From positions 310,001 through 374,000 of the forward strand of contig NZ_WKJJ01000002.1 in the NCBI RefSeq assembly GCF_009674485.1: a DNA stretch of 64,000 bases, in the 5' to 3' direction. Both the position numbers and the translations under genes were made by a program. Origin of the DNA: Pseudoduganella rivuli. GTDB taxonomy: Bacteria; Pseudomonadota; Gammaproteobacteria; Burkholderiales; Burkholderiaceae_D. The notes below the pieces were generated by a model, which saw nothing but the letters and a program-made list of their open reading frames with translations, was not told where the DNA came from and ran no database searches. This document shows, one piece after another, positions 47,465 to 57,992 of the stretch (the stretch's first letter is position 1; each line of letters starts with the position of its first letter).

Positions 47465-48664
47465 TTACACCATTTCGATCGCGATGGCGGTGGCTTCGCC
47501 GCCGCCGATGCACAGCGCCGCCACGCCGCGCTTGCCGCCGGTGCGCTTCAGCGCGCCCATCAAGGTCACCATAATGCGGGCGCCGGATGCGCCGATCGGG
47601 TGGCCCAGCGCGCATGCGCCGCCATGCACGTTGACCTTGTCGTGCGGGATTTCCAGGTCGCGCATGGCGGCCATCGGCACGGCGGCAAACGCTTCGTTGA
47701 TCTCGAACAGGTCGACGTCCTTGGTGTTCCAGCCGGTTTTCGCATACAGCTTCTGGATGGCGCCGATCGGGGCGGTGGTGAACCAGTTCGGTTCCTGCGC
47801 ATTGGTGGCGTGCGCGAGGATTTTCGCGATCGGGGTCAGGCCCAGTTCTTTCGCGGTCGATTCGCGCATCATCACCAGTGCGGCGGCGCCGTCATTGATG
47901 GACGACGACGAGGCGGCGGTAATCGTACCGTCTTTCTTGAACGCGGGGCGCAGCGACGGAATTTTTTCCGGCTTGGCCTTGATCGGGCCTTCATCCTTGT
48001 CGATCACCACGTCGCCGGCGCGGGACGTCACGGTCACCGGTGCAATTTCCCACTTGAAGTAGCCTTCATTGGTGGCTTCCTGCGCGCGCTTGACCGAGGC
48101 AATGGCGAACGCGTCCTGGTCTTCACGCGAGAACGCATACTTCGCCGAGCATTCTTCCGCGAACGTGCCCATCGAACGGCCTTCGCCGGTCTTTTCATTG
48201 CGTGAATACGCGTCTTCCAGGCCGTCGTACATCATGTGGTCGAACATCATGCCGTGGCCGATACGGTAGCCGCCGCGCGCTTTCGGGATGAGGTAAGGCG
48301 CGTTGGTCATGGATTCCATGCCGCCAGCGATGACGACCTTGGCGGAACCGGCGGCCAGCGTGTCGAACGCGAAGATAGCGGCCTGCATGGCGGAGCCGCA
48401 CATCTTCGACAGGGTTACGGCGCCGGTGGTGGTCGGCAAGCCCGCTTTCAGCAGGGCCTGGCGCGCCGGGGCCTGGCCCTGGCCTGCCATCAGGCAGTTA
48501 CCGAAGTACACGTGTTCCACGATGGCCGGCGACACGCCGGCGCGTTCCACCGCGGCGGCGATCGCCACGGCGCCCAGGTCATGCGCGCTCTTGGCGGAAA
48601 AGTCGCCCTGGAAGGCGCCCATGGGGGTGCGGGCGGCGCCAACGATAACGATAGGATCATTCAT
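47465..48664 (-). CDS. atoB: Acetyl-CoA C-acetyltransferase
   Basis: Thiolase of 399 residues joining or splitting acetyl-CoA and acetoacetyl-CoA. Nucleophile Cys 89 (SKMCGSAM), histidine in [11 protein letters not shown] and second cysteine in LCIGGGEA are intact. Start overlaps the aceK stop by 8 bases (ATGAATGA), so translation is coupled. It could feed acetoacetate from leucine breakdown into acetyl-CoA. Confidence 0.94.
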   Translation of the reverse strand: MNDPIVIVGAARTPMGAFQGDFSAKSAHDLGAVAIAAAVERAGVSPAIVEHVYFGNCLMAGQGQAPARQALLKAGLPTTTGAVTLSKMCGSAMQAAIFAFDTLAAGSAKVVIAGGMESMTNAPYLIPKARGGYRIGHGMMFDHMMYDGLEDAYSRNEKTGEGRSMGTFAEECSAKYAFSREDQDAFAIASVKRAQEATNEGYFKWEIAPVTVTSRAGDVVIDKDEGPIKAKPEKIPSLRPAFKKDGTITAASSSSINDGAAALVMMRESTAKELGLTPIAKILAHATNAQEPNWFTTAPIGAIQKLYAKTGWNTKDVDLFEINEAFAAVPMAAMRDLEIPHDKVNVHGGACALGHPIGASGARIMVTLMGALKRTGGKRGVAALCIGGGEATAIAIEMV

Positions 48665-50486
48665 TTTCAGTAGTCTCCAGTAAGGTCGGCGCGACATGCG
48701 CCGGAGGGGTAGTGGGTAAGCCCTGGTACGAAAAACGGACGTCTTGCGGATACGGGAAGATATCTTCGACTTCGCCCGCCAGGATGCGTTCCTTGCGGGT
48801 TTGCCAGAATTCGCGCGTCAACAGGTCCGCATGGTGCTTCAGGAAGAATTTGCGGATCTTCGCGTTGCCGAGCAGGAAGCGGCCGAACTGTTCGGGGAAG
48901 ACGTCGTATTTGCCGACCGGGTACCATGGTTCGGCCGACATTTCATCTTCTTCATTGCGCGCCTGCGGAATATCGCGGAACTGGCAATCGGTGATGTATT
49001 CGATTTCGTCGTAGTCGTAAAACACCACGCGCTTGTGGCGCGTCACGCCGAAGTTCTTGTACAGCATATCGCCGGGGAAGATATTGGCCGCCACCAAGTC
49101 CTTGATGGCGTTGCCGTATTCCCGCACGCCATGTTCGATGCGCGCTTCATCGCCTTCCTGCTCCGCGTTCGTCAGCCAGATGTTCAGCGGCACCATGCGG
49201 CGCTCGATGTACAAGTGCTTGATGACGATCTTGTCGCCATCTTCTTCCAGCAATGACGGCGCGTAGTGTTTGATTTCCGCGATGAGTTCTTCCTTCATCC
49301 GGTGGCGGGGAAACGCCACGTTCGAATATTCCAGCGTATCGGCCATGCGGCCGACGCGGTCGTGGTGCTTGACCAGCAGGTATTTTTCCTTGATCTGCGC
49401 GCGCGTGGTTTCCTTGGGCGCCGGATAGAAATCCTTGATGATCTTGAACACGTACGGGAACGACGGCAGCGCGAACACCAGCATCACCAGGCCCCGGATG
49501 CCGGGCGCCACGTCGAACAGGTCCGACGAGTGCTTCAGGTGTTGCATGTAATCGCGGTAGAACAGCGTCTTGCCCTGTTTTTGCAGTCCCAGCACCGTGT
49601 AGATTTCACTGCGCGGTTTGCGCGGCAGCAGCGTGCGCAGGAATTGCACGTAGGCGGACGGCACTTCCATGTCGACCTGGAAGTAAGCGCGCGTAAACGA
49701 GAACAGGATGATGATCTGTTCCTTGTCGAACAGCACCGTGTCGAGGATCAGTTCGCCGTGGCGGTTGTGCAGGATCGGCACCACGAACGGGTATTCGCGC
49801 GCGCCATTGATGCCCTTGCCGACGATGTACGCGCCCTTGTTGCGGAAGAACAGGCTCGACAGCACCTGGATCTGGTGGTTCGGCTCCAGCGCTTCGCCGC
49901 CGAACAAGTCGCGCAGGCGCGCTTCCACCTGTCCCACGTCGCGGTCCAGGTTGGCAAACTTCGCATTGAGCTGGAAATTCGTCACGATGCGCTTCAGCGT
50001 GAAGCGCAGCCCGTCCGCGCCGGGGTAATACATGCGGTACGTGGGCGCCGGTTCTTCCGTGTCGATGTATTCGGTCGACACGACGGGGCGCACGAAGATG
50101 AACTCGTTATGGAAGTAGCTGCGGTGCAGGATATTGCAGCAGACGGAATTGAAAAACGTTTCTGCCAGTTCCGGCTGCTTGTGGCCGGACAGCAGGCCGA
50201 TGAAGTGCAGTTTGCATTCGCGCCACACGTCATCCGTCAATTCCGCCGGGTCGTATTCGTCTTCCAGCATGTGCACGCATTCCTGCACGCGCTTGTCATA
50301 GAAGCCGATACGTTCGCGCGCGGCATCCTGCGCGACTTTCCACGCGCCCCGCTCGAAATGCACCTTGGCTTGCTGGCTGCTCTGGCGGAACAGCCGGTAA
50401 TGCTTGTCGAAACCGTCGCGGATGGTGCGCGCGATATCGAACGCTATCTGGGACGACAGCAGTTTGGGGAATGCGGCTTGCGTCAT
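48657..50486 (-). CDS. aceK: Isocitrate dehydrogenase kinase/phosphatase
   Basis: Switches isocitrate dehydrogenase on and off, directing carbon to the glyoxylate bypass. 609 residues. The kinase ATP loop [20 protein letters not shown] and the catalytic region near YDYDEIEYI are present. In enterobacteria it follows aceB-aceA; here it is between ivd and atoB, and overlaps the latter, so it is likely expressed with acetyl-CoA-producing pathways. Confidence 0.96.
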   Translation of the reverse strand: MTQAAFPKLLSSQIAFDIARTIRDGFDKHYRLFRQSSQQAKVHFERGAWKVAQDAARERIGFYDKRVQECVHMLEDEYDPAELTDDVWRECKLHFIGLLSGHKQPELAETFFNSVCCNILHRSYFHNEFIFVRPVVSTEYIDTEEPAPTYRMYYPGADGLRFTLKRIVTNFQLNAKFANLDRDVGQVEARLRDLFGGEALEPNHQIQVLSSLFFRNKGAYIVGKGINGAREYPFVVPILHNRHGELILDTVLFDKEQIIILFSFTRAYFQVDMEVPSAYVQFLRTLLPRKPRSEIYTVLGLQKQGKTLFYRDYMQHLKHSSDLFDVAPGIRGLVMLVFALPSFPYVFKIIKDFYPAPKETTRAQIKEKYLLVKHHDRVGRMADTLEYSNVAFPRHRMKEELIAEIKHYAPSLLEEDGDKIVIKHLYIERRMVPLNIWLTNAEQEGDEARIEHGVREYGNAIKDLVAANIFPGDMLYKNFGVTRHKRVVFYDYDEIEYITDCQFRDIPQARNEEDEMSAEPWYPVGKYDVFPEQFGRFLLGNAKIRKFFLKHHADLLTREFWQTRKERILAGEVEDIFPYPQDVRFSYQGLPTTPPAHVAPTLLETTENE

Positions 50487-50541
50487 GTACAGGTCCGTTA
50501 GGGTTGTCTGAGGCCGGCCCGCCGCATCCCTGGCGCAACGC

Positions 50542-51726
50542 TTACTTGGTTTCCGCGAACAGTTCGCGGCCGATCAGCATGCGGCGGATTTCGCTGGTGC
50601 CGGCGCCGATTTCATACAGCTTGGCGTCGCGCCACAGGCGGCCCACCGGATACTCGTTGATGTAACCGTTGCCGCCCAGCGTCTGGATCGCCTCGCCGGC
50701 CATCCACGTTGCTTTCTCTGCGCTATACAGTATCGCACCGGCGGCATCCTTGCGCAGCTGGCGCACGGCTTCCGGCGTGGTGGCGCGGTCGCAGGCCTGG
50801 CCTACGGCGTAGACATAGGCCTTGCACGCCATCATGGTCGAATACATGTCGGCGATCTTGCCCTGCATGAGCTGGAATTCGCCGATCGGCTGGCCGAATT
50901 GCTTGCGGTCGTGGATGTACGGCACGACGACATCCATGCACGCCTGCATGATGCCCAGCGGGCCGCCGGACAGTACGGTGCGCTCGAAGTCCAGGCCGGA
51001 CATCAGCACGTTCACGCCCTTGCCCAGGCCACCGAGCACGTTTTCCGCCGGCACTTCGCAATCTTCGAACACCAGCTCGCCCGTGTGCGAACCGCGCATG
51101 CCCAGCTTGTCCAGCTTTTGCGCGATGGAGAAGCCCTTGAAACCTTTTTCAATCAGGAAGGCCGTCATGCCGCGCGGACCCGCTTCCAGGTCGTTTTTCG
51201 CGTACACCACCAGCGTATCGGCGTCCGGACCGTTGGTGATCCACATCTTGGTGCCGTTCAGCACCCAGCGGTCGCCTTTCCAGTCGGCGCGCAGCTTCAT
51301 GCTGACCACGTCGGAACCGGCGTTGGGCTCGGACATCGCCAATGCGCCCACGTGCTCGCCCGAAATCAGTTTCGGCAGGTATTTTTTCTTTTGCTCTTCG
51401 GTACCGTTGCGCTTGATCTGATTGACGCACAGGTTCGAGTGCGCGCCATACGACAGGCCGACGGAGGCGGAGGCGCGGGAGATTTCTTCCATCGCAACGA
51501 TATGCGCCAGGTAACCCATGTTGGCGCCACCGTATTCTTCCGGCACGGTAATGCCCAGCAAGCCCAACTCGCCCATCTTGCGCCACAGGTCCATCGGGAA
51601 CTGGTCGGTACGGTCGATTTCCGCGGCGCGTGGTGCGATTTCCGCGGCGGCAAACTGTTGTACTGCTTCGCGCAGGGCGGCGATGTCTTCGCCGTGGTCA
51701 AAGGTCAGGCCTGGAAGGTGGAGCAT
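50542..51726 (-). CDS. ivd: Isovaleryl-CoA dehydrogenase
   Basis: Third step of leucine degradation: isovaleryl-CoA to 3-methylcrotonyl-CoA. 394 residues. [27 protein letters not shown] and [17 protein letters not shown] are typical of IVD, and the C-terminus [19 protein letters not shown] fits. Preceded by its own promoter with a LiuR-like operator, downstream of liuR. aceK follows 55 bases later on the same strand. Confidence 0.95.
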   Translation of the reverse strand: MLHLPGLTFDHGEDIAALREAVQQFAAAEIAPRAAEIDRTDQFPMDLWRKMGELGLLGITVPEEYGGANMGYLAHIVAMEEISRASASVGLSYGAHSNLCVNQIKRNGTEEQKKKYLPKLISGEHVGALAMSEPNAGSDVVSMKLRADWKGDRWVLNGTKMWITNGPDADTLVVYAKNDLEAGPRGMTAFLIEKGFKGFSIAQKLDKLGMRGSHTGELVFEDCEVPAENVLGGLGKGVNVLMSGLDFERTVLSGGPLGIMQACMDVVVPYIHDRKQFGQPIGEFQLMQGKIADMYSTMMACKAYVYAVGQACDRATTPEAVRQLRKDAAGAILYSAEKATWMAGEAIQTLGGNGYINEYPVGRLWRDAKLYEIGAGTSEIRRMLIGRELFAETK

Positions 51727-51761
51727 GTCGTCCTCGTTGTTGTCGGAGTGATGAAGCGATC

Positions 51762-51796
51762 ATGATACGCTCAAGTGACGTTAACGTAAACGTCAA
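51762..51796 (-). promoter_or_regulatory. ivd promoter with LiuR-type operator
   Basis: GACGTT-AACGTA-AACGTC (51777-51794) is an inverted repeat. On the minus strand TTTACG (51785-51790) and TATCAT (51762-51767) are 17 bases apart, with the dyad over the -35 and spacer. TTGACG at 51791-51796 is shared with the liuR promoter. Confidence 0.6.
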
Positions 51797-51809
51797 GTAG
51801 AGCGGGTTT

Positions 51810-52232
51810 TCAACCGGCGGCGGATGGCGTTTCCGTTTTTTCAGCTTTTTCAGCGAGGCCTGCCAGTAAGCGCTTGCACTCTTCTTCGTGCGCCGTGATT
51901 TCCGCCAAGGTCATCTCGATGTCTTCGCGCTGCTGCTCCAGGGTTTCGCGGTGTTGGTTCAGCACGCCCAGGAAACGGTTCATCTGGGCCGACGTATCCT
52001 TGGGCGATTCGTACATGTCGACCAGGCTTTTGATTTCCGACAGCGACAGGCCCAGGCGCTTGCCGCGCAGGGTCAGCTTCAGGCGGGTGCGGTCGCGGGG
52101 CGTGTAAACGCGGTTGCGTCCGCCCGCGCCCTCGCGGGATGGGCTCAGCAAGCCCTGGTCTTCATAAAAGCGGATGGCGCGCGCCGTGACGTCAAATTCA
52201 CGGGCCAGTTCGGTAATGGTATAAGTCGGCAT
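51810..52232 (-). CDS. liuR: MerR-family regulator of leucine degradation
   Basis: 140 residues. Winged-helix MerR domain (ITELAREFDVTARAIRFYEDQGLLSPSREG, then RVYTPRDRTRLKLTLRGKRLG) and a coiled dimer helix. No metal-binding cysteines. Sequence style and position before ivd match LiuR, which responds to branched-chain acyl-CoA intermediates. Start ATG 52232; the open frame extends 17 codons upstream. Confidence 0.88.
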   Translation of the reverse strand: MPTYTITELAREFDVTARAIRFYEDQGLLSPSREGAGGRNRVYTPRDRTRLKLTLRGKRLGLSLSEIKSLVDMYESPKDTSAQMNRFLGVLNQHRETLEQQREDIEMTLAEITAHEEECKRLLAGLAEKAEKTETPSAAG

Positions 52233-52303
52233 GTCGGTGGCAGTTTCAGTGGAAAGACGTGGCTTAACGGGACATAATGGCAAGCTTGCGCATTTCTATC
52301 TTC

Positions 52304-52320
52304 CGTTTACGTAACGTCAA
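52304..52320 (-). promoter_or_regulatory. LiuR-type operator before liuR
   Basis: On the minus strand TTGACG (52315-52320) is followed by TTACGTAAACG, resembling the ivd operator. TAGAAA 16 bases further could be the -10. Suggests autoregulation, and may also affect the divergent MBL gene. Confidence 0.5.
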
Positions 52321-52368
52321 GCACATTGTAGCGCGCTTGTCACCACTGTGAACCTCAGGGCACCAAAA

Positions 52369-53433
52369 ATGAACTCTCTCGAATCCCAACTGCACTATCC
52401 GTTCGGCGACACGATTCCCGCCACCGGCGAAGTGCATCAACTGGCGCCCGGGTTGTCATGGCTGCGCATGCCGCTGCCGTTTGCCCTCGACCACATCAAC
52501 CTGTGGCTGCTCGATGACCGCTTTGGCGAACAGCAGGAAGAGGGCTGGAGCGTGGTCGATTGCGGCGCCGCCACCGACGCCACCAAGGCTGGCTGGGAAA
52601 CCGTGTTTGCACAAGGCTTGCAGGGCAAGCCGTTGCAGCGCGTGCTGGTCACGCATTGCCATCCGGATCACGTCGGCTTGTCGGACTGGCTGTGCCGCCG
52701 CTGGCGGGCGCCGTTGTGGATGTCGGCGGCGGATTTTGGTTTTGCCCGCATGATGGCGGCCGCGTTGCCGGGAGTGGACGGCACATCGGCGCTGCCGCAT
52801 TTCGAGCGCCACGGCTTGTCCGACCCGGACATGCTGGAAAAGATGGGCAGCCGCCGCAATTATTATCCGTCGCTGGTGCCGGCCGTGCCGGCAGCGTATA
52901 CGCGCATGCAGCATGGCGATATCGTCACCATCGGCCAGCATGACTGGCGCGTGATTACCGGCTTTGGCCACGCGCCCGAGCACGTATCGCTGTATTGTGC
53001 GGGCCTGAACGCACTGATTTCCGGCGATATGGTGTTGCCGCGCATTTCCACCAATGTGTCCGTGTTTGCCGTGGAGCCGGAAGCGAACCCGCTGGCCTTA
53101 TATCTGGATTCCTTGTCCAGGTATACGGATTTACCGGATGACGTGCTGGTGCTGCCATCGCATGGCAAACCATTCCGCGGCCTGCACACGCGGATCCGGC
53201 AGTTGCGCGACCATCACGATGCGCGCCTGGCCGAAGTGGTGGCCGCCTGCACGGGCCAGTGGCGTACGGCGGCGGAAATCGTGCCATTGATGTTCCGCCG
53301 TCCGCTCGACGCCCACCAGCTGAGCTTTGCGCTGGGCGAGGCGCTGGCCCACCTTCACAAATTGTGGCGCGAAGGTATCGTGCGACGAGCCACTGGCGGT
53401 GACGGCATCATACGTTTCATCGTATCCCCATAA
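52369..53433 (+). CDS. MBL-fold metallo-hydrolase
   Basis: 354 residues. Zinc motif HCHPDHVG (His 96, His 98, Asp 100, His 101), later HAPEHVS and the SHGKPF histidine. A C-terminal helical region (LAHLHKLWREGIVRR) resembles the winged helix of LACTB2-like enzymes. ATG 52369 preferred over GTG 52348. Divergent from liuR; substrate unknown, possibly a thioester or nucleic-acid phosphodiester. Confidence 0.88.
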   Translation: MNSLESQLHYPFGDTIPATGEVHQLAPGLSWLRMPLPFALDHINLWLLDDRFGEQQEEGWSVVDCGAATDATKAGWETVFAQGLQGKPLQRVLVTHCHPDHVGLSDWLCRRWRAPLWMSAADFGFARMMAAALPGVDGTSALPHFERHGLSDPDMLEKMGSRRNYYPSLVPAVPAAYTRMQHGDIVTIGQHDWRVITGFGHAPEHVSLYCAGLNALISGDMVLPRISTNVSVFAVEPEANPLALYLDSLSRYTDLPDDVLVLPSHGKPFRGLHTRIRQLRDHHDARLAEVVAACTGQWRTAAEIVPLMFRRPLDAHQLSFALGEALAHLHKLWREGIVRRATGGDGIIRFIVSP

Positions 53434-53434
53434 G

Positions 53435-53464
53435 TGTCACATTTATGTGACAATTGGATAGAAT
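53435..53464 (+). promoter_or_regulatory. Perfect palindrome and possible promoter before HTH gene
   Basis: TGTCACAT-TT-ATGTGACA (53435-53452) is a perfect 8-2-8 inverted repeat starting two bases after the MBL stop. TAGAAT (53459-53464) may be a -10, putting the palindrome over the -35 and spacer, a repressor position. Half-sites TGTCGCAT and TGTCACAA recur near 53600 and 53632. Confidence 0.6.
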
Positions 53465-53505
53465 GTGGTGAAAATGCGGCGAGTGAACGAACGTTCAATC
53501 CATTG

Positions 53506-53679
53506 ATGTCGCCACTGAATACAATTTTCCGTATTATTCCCAACTTGATACAAAGTTTGGAAAGTGCCGGATTCTTCGTCTGCACAGGCAAGTGGGAAAT
53601 GTCGCATTTTAAATTCTCGATTGTCACAAGCGCCGAGAGACTGACATTCATGCGGCAACATGAAATAGTGCAACTATGA
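53506..53679 (+). CDS. Possible 57-residue leader protein
   Basis: An open frame from ATG 53506 to TGA 53679, overlapping the next start as ATGA. 57 residues, with MSPLNTIFRIIPNLIQSLE and a basic/aromatic middle. No good ribosome site, no recognised family, and the DNA is more A+T-rich than the neighbours. It may be real and coupled to the regulator, or only leader sequence. Confidence 0.35.
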   Translation: MSPLNTIFRIIPNLIQSLESAGFFVCTGKWEMSHFKFSIVTSAERLTFMRQHEIVQL

Positions 53680-54083
53680 ATTCATCCAACGAACGCGAAA
53701 GCTTTAGCCAGCGACTCCAGCAGGCTCTTAAAAACGCACATTATTCACCCGACAGCCCCACCCGCCTGGCAAGGGAATTTAATATCCGCTTTGACGGAAG
53801 GCCTATTACCGTCCATGCAGCCCGAAAATGGCTGGTGGGCGAGGCTATTCCCACGCAGGAAAAATTGCGCATGATTGCGCAATGGCTGGGCGTGCCCGCC
53901 GACTGGCTGCGTTTTGGCGGTCCCGAGTCGGAGGCGCCTGCGAGTGAAAATGGCAGTAACCTGTCCCGCTTCGAGTCGGCCGATGTGAAGCTGATCGCTG
54001 ATTTACAGCGACTGGACGAACATCACCGGCAGATCGCCCGCGAATTTATCCGCATGCTGGTGCGCGTAAATTATCAGAAGTAA
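53676..54083 (+). CDS. Small HTH regulator, phage-repressor-like
   Basis: 135 residues. N-terminal helix-turn-helix (SPTRLAREFNIRFDGRPITVHAARKWLVGE, then KLRMIAQWLGVPADWLRFG) and a C-terminal helix (VKLIADLQRLDEHHRQIAREFIRML) likely for dimerisation. Weak ribosome site; translation may couple to the small frame before it. A perfect palindrome 240 bases upstream is the likely operator. Targets unknown; no phage genes beside it. Confidence 0.75.
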   Translation: MNSSNERESFSQRLQQALKNAHYSPDSPTRLAREFNIRFDGRPITVHAARKWLVGEAIPTQEKLRMIAQWLGVPADWLRFGGPESEAPASENGSNLSRFESADVKLIADLQRLDEHHRQIAREFIRMLVRVNYQK

Positions 54084-54217
54084 CCCATTCCGGCGGCGGA
54101 GTTCTCCGCCGCCGCGCCCCCTTTTCCCCGGTGCGCCCCGTCTTGTAATAAATCGTCATCAATTCGACACGAAATTCAGGCACAATAACCATGCACGTGG
54201 TTTTCAAGGAGTCTGCA

Positions 54218-54394
54218 TTGAGCCGTCTGATTAGAAACAACTACAGCAATTCCGCGCAATTGAAAGACTTGATGACCGCACCGCCGATGTCTGCGGCGCG
54301 CCATGCCGAAGTGCTGCGCAAAAGGATCGCGCAGCGCAGGATGCTGGAAGAAATGCGTGAATTGAAACGGGCAGATACCCGGTTCGGTAAATAA
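54218..54394 (+). CDS. Small basic protein with TTG start
   Basis: 58 residues, no recognised family. TTG 54218 is chosen over ATG 54191 because AAGGAG (54206-54211) lies exactly 6 bases before it. Sequence opens SRLIRNNYSNS; the second half is a basic helix (RHAEVLRKRIAQRRMLEEMRELKR). No signal peptide. Single gene, 20 bases from the convergent ubiX end. Confidence 0.6.
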   Translation: MSRLIRNNYSNSAQLKDLMTAPPMSAARHAEVLRKRIAQRRMLEEMRELKRADTRFGK

Positions 54395-54414
54395 GTTGCA
54401 GTAAATAAACTTAT

Positions 54415-54993
54415 TTACATGCCCTGCCAGCGGGGAGCGAGTTCGTGTTCGATCGCGAACAGGTCGAGTACGCGCGCCACCGTATGGTCGACCATGTCCG
54501 CGATCGATTGCGGCTGATGGTAGAAGCTGGGTAGCGGCGGGAAGATAATGCCGCCCATTTCCGTGACGGCGGTCATATTGCGCAGGTGCGCCAAATTCAA
54601 AGGCGTTTCGCGCACCATCAACACCAGGCGGCGGCGCTCCTTGAGCATGACGTCCGCCGCGCGGGCGATCAGGTTATCGGACAGGCCGTGCGCCACGGCT
54701 GCCAGGGTTTTCATCGAGCAGGGTGCAATCACCATGCCGTCGCACTGGAACGAGCCACTGGCGATGGCCGCGCCGATATTGTTTTGCTTGTGCACCACGT
54801 CGGCCAGCGCTTCCACTTGCTTGCGCTGCAAACCGGTTTCCTGGTGCAAGGTCAGCACCGCCGCATCGGAAATCACCAAATGCGATTCCACGGGATGCGG
54901 CAATGCCTTCAAGACTTGCAGCAGCCGCACCCCATACACGGCGCCGGTGGCGCCCGTCATGGCGATGACGAGCCGCTGGCGGCGATCAGCCAT
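54415..54993 (-). CDS. ubiX: Flavin prenyltransferase UbiX
   Basis: Makes prenylated FMN for UbiD-type decarboxylases in ubiquinone synthesis. 192 residues; [35 protein letters not shown] and [14 protein letters not shown] are canonical. Its start overlaps the grxD stop by 8 bases. Confidence 0.95.
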   Translation of the reverse strand: MADRRQRLVIAMTGATGAVYGVRLLQVLKALPHPVESHLVISDAAVLTLHQETGLQRKQVEALADVVHKQNNIGAAIASGSFQCDGMVIAPCSMKTLAAVAHGLSDNLIARAADVMLKERRRLVLMVRETPLNLAHLRNMTAVTEMGGIIFPPLPSFYHQPQSIADMVDHTVARVLDLFAIEHELAPRWQGM

Positions 54994-55303
54994 TGTTGTC
55001 CAGCAGGGCCTTCAGTTCACCGGATTCAAACATTTCCGACATGATGTCCGAGCCGCCGATGAATTCGCCGCGCACGTACAGTTGTGGAATGGTTGGCCAG
55101 TTCGAGTATTCCTTGATGCCCTGGCGCACTTCCGGGTCGTCCAGCACGTTGACGGTGGCGATGTTTTCAACGCCGCATGCTTTCAGGATCTGGATGGCAC
55201 GGCCGGAAAAGCCGCATTGCGGGAACTGGGCGGTGCCCTTCATGAACAGGACCACCGGCGTGTTGGTCACGGTTTCTTTGATCCAGGTTTGTACGTCGCT
55301 CAT
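54986..55303 (-). CDS. grxD: Monothiol glutaredoxin Grx4
   Basis: 105 residues with the CGFS active site (Cys 30, FPQCGFSG) and [21 protein letters not shown]. Binds and passes on 2Fe-2S clusters with glutathione. Coupled to ubiX. Confidence 0.95.
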   Translation of the reverse strand: MSDVQTWIKETVTNTPVVLFMKGTAQFPQCGFSGRAIQILKACGVENIATVNVLDDPEVRQGIKEYSNWPTIPQLYVRGEFIGGSDIMSEMFESGELKALLDNNG

Positions 55304-55369
55304 AACTGCCTCAGGGGAAAAGGTGAAGATGCCGATATTCTATAAGAATTCGGCATAAGGGGTATCGAT

Positions 55370-55392
55370 GGGCGGCTTTTGCAAAGCCGCCC
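55370..55392. repeat. Hairpin between tex and grxD
   Basis: GGGCGGCTTT (55370-55379) and AAAGCCGCCC (55383-55392) form a perfect stem with a 3-base loop. No T tract follows, so it may be a REP-like element rather than a classical terminator. Similar to 970-996 and 46724-46760. Confidence 0.6.
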
Positions 55393-55399
55393 AACGGGG

Positions 55400-57751
<2,352 letters not shown>

Positions 57752-57850
57752 GGCGTTTTTCCTCAAAGACGAGCCCGGAATCATACGCAATGAGGTGGCC
57801 AGCGCCAAGATGGAAAGCCCATTCGGGCGACCGTGTTCCTTATGTTTCAT

Positions 57851-57934
57851 GTTTTAGACGGGATATGTTCGAAGAAACACAAACCAGAATCCGTCTAAAA
57901 CGGATAATATTACATGTTGCAGTTTTAGAACCGT
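57851..57934. other. GTTTTAGA repeats between tex and SNF2 gene
   Basis: GTTTTAGACGG (57851-57861) and CCGTCTAAAAC (57891-57901) are perfect inverted repeats 29 bases apart; a third, imperfect copy GTTTTAGAACCG starts near 57921. The 241-base gap is markedly A+T-rich. Candidate operator for one or both divergent genes. Confidence 0.55.
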
Positions 57935-57992
57935 CCACTTTCCAATAAAACAGCAGTACTGTAAGTACCAAAAGTAAGAGTTCGTAAAAGCT

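Noticed and set aside
53434..53505. GTG 53434 as start of an 81-residue protein before the HTH gene
   Set aside because: It would abut the MBL stop, begin inside the palindrome and lacks a ribosome site; only the shorter form from 53506 is kept, at low confidence.
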